A stretch of 64,000 nucleotides of DNA, taken from assembly GCA_023954415.1 (NCBI GenBank), contig JAMLIB010000009.1, positions 1-64,000 of the forward strand. Direction: 5' to 3'. This document shows positions 58,076 through 64,000 of this stretch, piece after piece. A program made the translations under genes and the position numbers. The notes under the pieces are model-generated. The model saw only the letters and a list, made by a program, of their open reading frames with translations, ran no database searches and was not told where the DNA came from. The first letter of the stretch is position 1; each line of letters begins with the position of its first letter. This DNA is from Trueperaceae bacterium. Its GTDB lineage: Bacteria > Deinococcota > Deinococci > Deinococcales > Trueperaceae.

Positions 58076-58840
58076 ATGTGGCCATTCGGTAAGAACGCGC
58101 AAGGTCGGGTAGAGGACGCCATCAAGGACCAGGAGCTCACCGCCAAGCTCGGCTTGAAGGTGAGTGTCAAGGACAAGGTCGCCTTCATCTCCGGCCAGGT
58201 CCCGAACGAGCGGTACAAGAACCTCCTCAAGGCCATGGCCACCGGCATCAACGGCATCGAGGACGTGGACCTGACCGGCATAACGGTGGCGGAGGAGGCC
58301 CAAGCGGCCGGTGCCCAGGCGCAGGCGGGCGCCGTGGTGTCTACCGGCACCATGGCGTCGCCAGCCCCTGGCGGCTCCGCCGGTGCGGCGCAGCCCGCGG
58401 TTGACCCGAGCGCGTTGGCCAAGGCCGCGTTGGCCGGTATCAAACAGGAGCCCAGCCTGCAGAACAACCCGCTCGACGTCCTCCAGAAGGGCAGCACCGT
58501 CGTGCTGCGCGGCGCGGTTGACGATCAGGGCGAGTTCGACAAGGCGCGCGCCATCGCGCTCGCGGTCCCCGGCGTGACGGGCGTGGACGTCTCCGGCCTC
58601 CAGGTCATCGCGCACGCCTCCGAGCTCAACGTCACGGACAAGGACGGCGACGTCGTCTACACCGTGAAATCCGGCGACACGCTCTCGCACATCGCCCTCA
58701 AGTACTACGGCAGCGCCGGCCGCACGAGCTACATGAAGATCGCCGAGGCCAACGGCATCGCGGACCCCAACAAGATCCGCGTCGGCCAGGTCCTCAAGAT
58801 CCCCGGCACCACGCAAGGCCCCGATCAGGTCCTGGCCTAG
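58076..58840 (+). CDS. BON and LysM domain protein (YgaU/Kbp-like)
   Basis: 254 residues. Two BON-like domains (about 12-67 with VKDKVAFISGQVPNERYKNL, and 120-185 with VVLRGAVDDQGEFDKARAIA) flank an Ala/Gly-rich linker; the C-terminus is a LysM domain (YTVKSGDTLSHIALKYYGSA to IRVGQVLKIPG). E. coli Kbp has the same BON-LysM make-up and binds potassium in the cytosol. No signal peptide is visible here either. GGAAGGGGA precedes ATG 58076. A hairpin terminator stands about 115 bases downstream. Confidence 0.85.
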   Translation: MWPFGKNAQGRVEDAIKDQELTAKLGLKVSVKDKVAFISGQVPNERYKNLLKAMATGINGIEDVDLTGITVAEEAQAAGAQAQAGAVVSTGTMASPAPGGSAGAAQPAVDPSALAKAALAGIKQEPSLQNNPLDVLQKGSTVVLRGAVDDQGEFDKARAIALAVPGVTGVDVSGLQVIAHASELNVTDKDGDVVYTVKSGDTLSHIALKYYGSAGRTSYMKIAEANGIADPNKIRVGQVLKIPGTTQGPDQVLA

Positions 58841-58954
58841 GGGCAGCTCGGGCTGTAGGAACCGGCGGCCAGGACTGGAGACCCGTGCCGGCGACCGGCT
58901 CGCGCCCCGCAAGCGTCGGGAGTCCGGCCGCGCACCCTTCCCGAACGCAAAGGT

Positions 58955-58984
58955 AGAGGCGCCCGTGATACGACGGGCGCCTCT
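58955..58984. terminator. bidirectional hairpin terminator
   Basis: AGAGGCGCCCGT (58955-58966) and ACGGGCGCCTCT (58973-58984) pair perfectly around GATACG, and outer bases extend the stem with a bulge. It lies between the convergent BON-LysM and Yx(FWY)xxD genes and can stop both. Confidence 0.75.
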
Positions 58985-59077
58985 GCTACTTCCGCTGGGC
59001 TGGCTGCTGCCCGGCCGGCCGCCTCGTGGACCTCGGCAGGCGGCGTAGGCTTAGGGCGGAAAGCCCGCCGAACCCTG

Positions 59078-59599
59078 TTACTGCATAGGGGCCTCGGCGC
59101 CGCCCGGCTGGTCGGCGGCGCGACCAAGACCCGTGCCCTGCGGGGTGACCAGGAACCACACGTCGTTGGCGCCCTGCCCGGTCGTGTCGCCAGGCAGCTG
59201 GTCGCCGCGGAAGTAGTAGAGCGGCCAGCCGTTGTACGTGAGCTGAAGGGTGCCGTCGGCACGCTCCGCGGTGCCGAGCAACGCAGCGTCGAACTCGTCG
59301 GAGACGGTCGGCAGGGCCTGCGCGTCGGCCACCAGGACGGGTGGCCAGTTCGCGGCGCAGGCGTCGCTACAGTTGCTCACGTTGCTCGTGTCGTTCAGGA
59401 AGAGGTAGAGCGAGCGGCCTTCGGCGTCCACCACGTAGGTGGCGCCGTCTTCGGCGGTGGCCACCGCCAGGCTGGCCGTCGGCGCGACCGCTTGGGCTAA
59501 GGCGAGCGTCGCGAGGGTCAGCGCTCCGAGCAGCAGAGCGCCGGTCGTCAGTCGGGTGAGGCGGTCGACAGGGCGGGGGCTGGCTAGTCGTTCCTTCAT
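59078..59599 (-). CDS. secreted protein with Yx(FWY)xxD motifs (Lipoprotein_15 type)
   Basis: 173 residues with signal peptide (LTTGALLLGALTLATLALAQ). Two motif copies are seen: GRSLYLFLNDTSNVSNCSDA with C-x3-C and ANWPPVLV, and GWPLYYFRGDQLPGDTTGQG ending NDVWFLVTP. These are the hallmarks of the COG4315/PF03640 family of secreted repeat proteins, of unknown function. There is no lipobox cysteine at the expected place. It reads from ATG 59599 and ends before a shared terminator. Confidence 0.85.
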   Translation of the reverse strand: MKERLASPRPVDRLTRLTTGALLLGALTLATLALAQAVAPTASLAVATAEDGATYVVDAEGRSLYLFLNDTSNVSNCSDACAANWPPVLVADAQALPTVSDEFDAALLGTAERADGTLQLTYNGWPLYYFRGDQLPGDTTGQGANDVWFLVTPQGTGLGRAADQPGGAEAPMQ

Positions 59600-59780
59600 C
59601 CTGGTTCTCCCTTCCTCTGGCGGGGCTCCGGCCTCGGCCGTCAGCGTCCGGGCGGGTCAGTGCGCCGCTGCCTAAGGATGGGGGCTCGGGGTGAGTGGGA
59701 ACGGAGATGGGCATGAGTTACACGGCACCGCGCGGGGCGGAGCCTTAACGTTCGAGCGCCGAGTGGCGCGAGACTCGGGC

Positions 59781-61184
59781 CTACGCGTCGGCGCCAACGG
59801 TCGTGGCGCTCCTGACCGCCGCGACCACCTGATCGGCCAGGCGCTCGACCTGGTCGCGGTCCGAGCCCTCGACCATCACGCGCACGAGGGGCTCCGTGCC
59901 GCTCGGCCTGAGCAGGATGCGCCCACCGGCGCCGAGCTCCGTCTCGGCCGCGGTCACGGCAGCGGCCACGACGGGCGCCGCCGCCACGCGGTCCCGGGTG
60001 CCGGGCGTCACCGCGACGTTCTTCAGTACCTGCGGGTACACGGGGATCTCGTCCATCCACGCCTCGAGCGGCTTGCCGGACTTGCGCACCGCGGCGAGGG
60101 TCATGAGGGCGGTCAGCATGCCGTCGCCCGTCGGCGCCTTGTCCAGGAAGAGCAGGTGACCGGACTGCTCGCCGCCCAGCTTGAGGCCGTGCTTCTTGAG
60201 CTCCTCGAAGACGTAGCGGTCGCCCACCTTGGCCCGGTGCATCACGACGCCGCGCTCCTTCAAGAACGTCTCCGTCCCGAGGTTGCTCATCTGGGTGGCC
60301 ACGAGCCCGGGTTCCCCGCGCGACAGCGCGGTGATGGCCAACATATGATCGCCCGTCACGACTCGCCCTTTCGAGTCGACGAGCAGGGCGCGATCGGCGT
60401 CGCCGTCGAACGTCACGCCGACCTCGAACCCCCCCGCGACCACGTGCCGCGCCAGGGCGTCCGGGTGCGTCGAGCCGCAGCCGACGTTGATGTTCGACCC
60501 GTCCGGCTCGGCGTTGATGACCTCGAGCCGTGCGCCGAGCTTCGCGAACAGTTGCGGGGCGATCAGGTGGCTGGCGCCATGGGCGCAGTCGACGACGAGG
60601 CGCATGCCGTCCAGGTACGGCGCGTTGTCGAGCAGGTGCTTGACGTAGAGGTCGAGCGGCCCCGCCTTGCTGCCGGGCGAGGCGCCGTTCCCGTCCCACG
60701 GCTTCGCCACGCTCACGCTGCCGACGCCGTCGCCGACGACCCGGGCGAGGGCCGCCCCGTCGTCTGCTGCGAGGCCCTCGACCAGCTCCTCGAGGCGGGC
60801 CTCGACCTCGTCGGAGAGCTTCTCGCCGTCGCGGTTGAAGAGCTTGAGGCCGTTGTCGTCGAAGGGGTTGTGGCTCGCCGACACCATGAGGCCGGCGTCG
60901 GCGCCGAGGGCGCGGGTCAGGAAGGACACGCCCGGGGTGGGCAGCACGCCGAGCCATGTGACGTCGGCGCCGCGGGCCGTCATGCCGGCTGCGGCCGCGT
61001 GGGCCAGCATGAGGCCGGAGCGGCGCGTGTCCATGCCGATGAGGAGGCGGGGCCTGTCGCCCGTACGCGCGCGCACCGTCTCCGCCAGGGCCATGCCGAG
61101 GCGCAGCGCGAAGGTCGCGGTCATTGGGTGGATGCCGGCGACCCCACGAACGCCGTCGGTGCCGAAGTAACGCCGGTCAGACAT
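59781..61184 (-). CDS. glmM: phosphoglucosamine mutase
   Basis: 467 residues with all four phosphohexomutase signatures: the catalytic-serine loop MVSASHNP (S104), the metal loop VTFDGDADRALLV, the sugar loop LGGEQSGHLLF and the phosphate loop LRPSGTEPLVRVM. FGTDGVRG at residues 7-14 identifies GlmM, which turns glucosamine-6-P into glucosamine-1-P for peptidoglycan and outer polysaccharide. The polA gene ends 155 bases upstream. Confidence 0.95.
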   Translation of the reverse strand: MSDRRYFGTDGVRGVAGIHPMTATFALRLGMALAETVRARTGDRPRLLIGMDTRRSGLMLAHAAAAGMTARGADVTWLGVLPTPGVSFLTRALGADAGLMVSASHNPFDDNGLKLFNRDGEKLSDEVEARLEELVEGLAADDGAALARVVGDGVGSVSVAKPWDGNGASPGSKAGPLDLYVKHLLDNAPYLDGMRLVVDCAHGASHLIAPQLFAKLGARLEVINAEPDGSNINVGCGSTHPDALARHVVAGGFEVGVTFDGDADRALLVDSKGRVVTGDHMLAITALSRGEPGLVATQMSNLGTETFLKERGVVMHRAKVGDRYVFEELKKHGLKLGGEQSGHLLFLDKAPTGDGMLTALMTLAAVRKSGKPLEAWMDEIPVYPQVLKNVAVTPGTRDRVAAAPVVAAAVTAAETELGAGGRILLRPSGTEPLVRVMVEGSDRDQVERLADQVVAAVRSATTVGADA

Positions 61185-61339
61185 GGGGGCAATGATACCC
61201 AGTCGCTCTCACGGCGCTCTTTCTCGATCCTTCATCGGGTGGCGTGTCCCCCGCGCGGTCGTTTGCACTAGAGGGCGAACCGCGCCGACGCTGGGCTGCG
61301 ACGTCCGTTGCGCGCCCGCCGAACCGCGCCGCGGCTGGG

Positions 61340-63970
61340 CTACTTGGCGTCCAGCCAGTTCGCGCCAAGGCCGACGTCCGCGACGAGCGGCACCTTCAGG
61401 TCGATGACGCCGGCCATGATGTCGCGCACGACCGCCGCCGCCTCGCGGGCGCGTTCCGACGGCACCTCGGCGACCACCTCGTCGTGGACCTGGAGCAGCA
61501 AACGCCCGCCGAAACCGGCCAGCGCGGGCGCGAGCTCGAGCATGGCCAGCTTCATGACGTCGGCGGCGCTGCCTTGGATGGGCATGTTGTAGGCCACGCG
61601 CTCCGCCCCTTCCCGCACGCTGCGGTTGGGGCTCAACAGGTCCGGCACGGCGCGCCTGCGTCCCATGATCGTCTCGACGTAGCCGGTGGCCCTGGCGGAG
61701 GCGAGCGTGCCGTCGATGTAGGCGCGCACGCGCGGGTAGCGCTGGAAGTAGGTCGCGATGAAGGCTTCGGCCCGATCGTAGGCGATCTCGAGCTCCCGGC
61801 TGAGCCGTTGCGCCGACATGCCGTAGAGGACGCCGAAGTTGATGACCTTCGCCACCCTGCGCATGTCCGACGTGACGGCGTCGGGCTCGACGGCGTAGAC
61901 GTTCGCCGCAGTGCTCCTGTGGATGTCCTCGCCGGTCATGAAGGCTTCGATGAGCGCGGGCTCCTCCGCTATGTGTGCGAGCATCCGTAGCTCGATCTGC
62001 GAGTAGTCCGCCACGAGGAGCGTCCGCCCCTCGCCCGCGATGAACGCGCGGCGTACCTCCCGCCCGCGCGCCGTGCGCACGGGCACGTTCTGGAGGTTGG
62101 GGTTGACGCTGGAGAGGCGCCCGGTGGCGACGACGGCCTGCTCGAAGGTCGTATGCACGCGCCCCTCACCGTCCGCGAGCGCCGGCAGGGGGTCAAGGTA
62201 AGTGCCCTTGAGCTTGGCCACCTCGCGGTGCTCGAGTATCAGGTCCACCGCCTCGTGCTGACCCCTGAGGGGCTCGATGGCTCCCACGGCCGTGCTCTGC
62301 TTGCCCGTCGCCGTCCGGTGCCCGGCGCGAAGGCCGAGCTTCTCGAAGAGGAGCCAGGCCACCTGGTCGCGCGAGGCCACGTTGAAGCCGCCCGTTCCGG
62401 CGATGGCGCCGAGCCGCGCCTCCAGGACCGCCAGCTCGGCGGCGGCCTCGGCCGACATGTCCGCCAGGAGCGGCAGGTCCAGGAGGATGCCCGCCACCTC
62501 CATGTCGGCCAGCACGTCCTGGAGCGGGCGTTCTATCCTCTCGTACACCTCGCGTTGCCTGCCCTGCAGGCGCGATCCGAGGGCCTTGACGAGCTCCGCG
62601 CTCACGGCGGCGTGGTCGCGGGCGCCAACGCCCCACTCGCCGACCCCGAGGCGCCGCGCCAGCGTCTCGGCACTGGCGCCGGCCGAGTCGAGGAGGTAGG
62701 CCATGAGCAGCGGGTCGTCGCCCGCGACCGCCTCCGCGCCGGCCAACCGGGACGCCACGACCAGCGCCTTGGCGTCGGCCGCGTTGACCACCCCGAGGCC
62801 CGCCACGCGCTCGGCGACGCCGGCACCGGCCTGCGCCTCCGCCACCCGACCGGCGGCGGCGAGCGCCAGGTCCGTGACCCGGGCGGCCGTCGGACGGACG
62901 TCGCTGAGGAGGTAGCCGTACGCCCAGTGAGCTTCGACGCCGGCGTCGACATCGAGGTCGGCGGCGACCTCGTCCCAGGGGGCCCGCTCGTACGCCGTCC
63001 GTTCGCTGAGGCCCAGCTCGAAGAGCAGGCTGCCGAACTCCAACTGCTGTAGGGCGGCCGTCAGCTCCTGGCGCTGCATGCGCCGCTCGCCGGCGGGCAC
63101 CACCTGAAGCGCGACCTCGGCGTCCGTGACGATGCGCGACAGCTCGCGCGAGAGCTCCAGGGCCTCTAGGCCCTCGCTGATGGCGGTCGCCTGGGCCTTG
63201 CTCGGCAGGGAGCCCAGGTTCGCGAGCAGCGCGTCCAGGTCGCCGTAGAGCTCGAGGAGCTTGCGGGCGGCGATGGGGCCGATACCCTTCACGCCCGGGA
63301 TGTTGTCGGAGGAGTCGCCGGTGAGGGCCCGGTAGTCCACCCACTGAGCGGGGGTCACGCCGTACTTGTCCACGACGGCAGCTGGGTCCATGCGCTGCTT
63401 CCCGTCCGGGCTCACGACGGTGACGTCGTCGCTCACGAGCTGCATGGCGTCGCGGTCGCTCGTGACTATCTCCACGAGCCACCCGGCGCGCGCGGCGCGC
63501 ACGGCGAGGGAGCCGATCAGGTCGTCGGCCTCGAGGCCGGGGGTCTCGACCCGCTGCACGCCGATGAGGTCCAGGAGCGACCTGATGGCGTTGAGCTGGA
63601 GCGGGAAGTCGTCCGGCGCCTTGGGCCGGTGGGCCTTGTACTCCGCGTAGCGCGCCTTGCGGAACGTCGGGGCGGGCGCGTCGAACGCCACGATGAGCCC
63701 GTCGGCGGGTTCTTGGGCCCTGAGCAGGTCGAGGATGGCCCGCATGAAACCGTAGACTGCGTTCGTCGGCATGCCGGCGGACGTGGAGAGCTGGCGGATC
63801 GCGAAGTAGGCGCGGTAGGCGAGGCCGTGACCGTCGACCAGGACCAGGCGGGGGCGGCCTGGCGCGCGGCCGCCGCCCGTTCCAGCGCCCTCGGCGGCGG
63901 GCGCGTCCGGCCCGACGTCCGCTCCGAAGAGCGACGGCTGCAGTGGGTCGGCCCGCTTCTTGGCGCTCAT
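61340..63970 (-). CDS. polA: DNA polymerase I
   Basis: 876 residues. The 5' nuclease domain (about 40-330) has LVLVDGHGLAYRAYFAI, PGLEADDLIGSLAVRA and TGDSSDNIPGVKGIGPIAAR. The middle 3'-5' exonuclease-like domain lacks the DEDD acids and looks vestigial, as in Taq polymerase. The polymerase domain has motif A VADYSQIELRMLAHI, motif B MRRVAKVINFGVLYGM and motif C LQVHDEVVAEVP, all intact. It acts in Okazaki fragment processing and repair. The unproofread, Taq-like layout fits Deinococcota. The start ATG 63970 lies 30 bases from the window edge. Confidence 0.95.
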   Translation of the reverse strand: MSAKKRADPLQPSLFGADVGPDAPAAEGAGTGGGRAPGRPRLVLVDGHGLAYRAYFAIRQLSTSAGMPTNAVYGFMRAILDLLRAQEPADGLIVAFDAPAPTFRKARYAEYKAHRPKAPDDFPLQLNAIRSLLDLIGVQRVETPGLEADDLIGSLAVRAARAGWLVEIVTSDRDAMQLVSDDVTVVSPDGKQRMDPAAVVDKYGVTPAQWVDYRALTGDSSDNIPGVKGIGPIAARKLLELYGDLDALLANLGSLPSKAQATAISEGLEALELSRELSRIVTDAEVALQVVPAGERRMQRQELTAALQQLEFGSLLFELGLSERTAYERAPWDEVAADLDVDAGVEAHWAYGYLLSDVRPTAARVTDLALAAAGRVAEAQAGAGVAERVAGLGVVNAADAKALVVASRLAGAEAVAGDDPLLMAYLLDSAGASAETLARRLGVGEWGVGARDHAAVSAELVKALGSRLQGRQREVYERIERPLQDVLADMEVAGILLDLPLLADMSAEAAAELAVLEARLGAIAGTGGFNVASRDQVAWLLFEKLGLRAGHRTATGKQSTAVGAIEPLRGQHEAVDLILEHREVAKLKGTYLDPLPALADGEGRVHTTFEQAVVATGRLSSVNPNLQNVPVRTARGREVRRAFIAGEGRTLLVADYSQIELRMLAHIAEEPALIEAFMTGEDIHRSTAANVYAVEPDAVTSDMRRVAKVINFGVLYGMSAQRLSRELEIAYDRAEAFIATYFQRYPRVRAYIDGTLASARATGYVETIMGRRRAVPDLLSPNRSVREGAERVAYNMPIQGSAADVMKLAMLELAPALAGFGGRLLLQVHDEVVAEVPSERAREAAAVVRDIMAGVIDLKVPLVADVGLGANWLDAK

Positions 63971-64000
63971 GTCACACGTTCCAGGCTCCCGCGACCTCGA

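Overview
The window is GC-rich bacterial chromosome with dense, often overlapping genes. Many starts are GTG, and at least six genes appear to be read from leaderless transcripts: a TAnnnT -10 element lies 5-9 bases before the start and no Shine-Dalgarno is visible. Together with a Taq-like PolA, a stand-alone DnaE2-type polymerase and the overall gene set, this suits Deinococcota (a Deinococcus or Truepera-like organism). That assignment is inference; no rRNA is present to fix it.

Layout. 1-1050: end of a c-type cytochrome gene, a small SHOCT membrane protein and a shortened copper-binding four-helix protein. 1050-8480: a compact Tn7-like transposition module, tnsA-tnsB-tnsC-tniQ, with overlapping or closely spaced genes, no cargo and no CRISPR. 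Its TniQ/TnsD protein is unusually long and carries a tandem duplication of its C-terminal module. 8480-19340: scar of a GNAT gene, methyltransferase, GNAT, MFS transporter, two-part lipoate ligase, a membrane protein with a TusA-like partner, UvrD-like and DEAD-box helicases, and a membrane protein plus hydrolase-like pair. 19340-27920: rpsT, SpoU-type RNA methyltransferase, family 4/5 uracil-DNA glycosylase, a small unknown gene with dnaE2, tRNA-Arg, MFS transporter, DUF817 protein, two tRNA-Ser.

28200-34640: secreted lipoprotein, enterochelin-esterase-like enzyme and a siderophore ABC importer (binding protein, two FecCD permeases, ATPase), forming an iron uptake block. 34640-44640: amino-sugar locus with NanE, DUF4127 protein, sugar ABC importer lacking its own ATPase, a DUF4434-type protein and a secreted protein that share a discoidin-like module, then a divergent RpiR regulator and ROK kinase. 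The likely flow is uptake of an amino sugar or glycan, phosphorylation by the ROK kinase, and epimerisation by NanE to GlcNAc-6-phosphate.

44750-54800: secreted six-repeat C-x3-C protein, DCC thiol oxidoreductase, DinB protein, nitrilase-superfamily enzyme, dipeptide-type permeases, a deletion scar where a binding-protein gene and a BTAD regulator both lost their 5' ends, DapB and YcaQ. 54980-64000: MFS transporter, a secreted protein with its MarR regulator behind a perfect 17-bp palindrome, BON-LysM protein, Yx(FWY)xxD-repeat protein, GlmM and PolA.

The most notable items are the Tn7-like module with its duplicated TniQ target-recognition region and its possible attachment gene, the shared discoidin-like module of the amino-sugar locus, the C-x3-C propeller-like protein, and two sharply placed palindromic operators.
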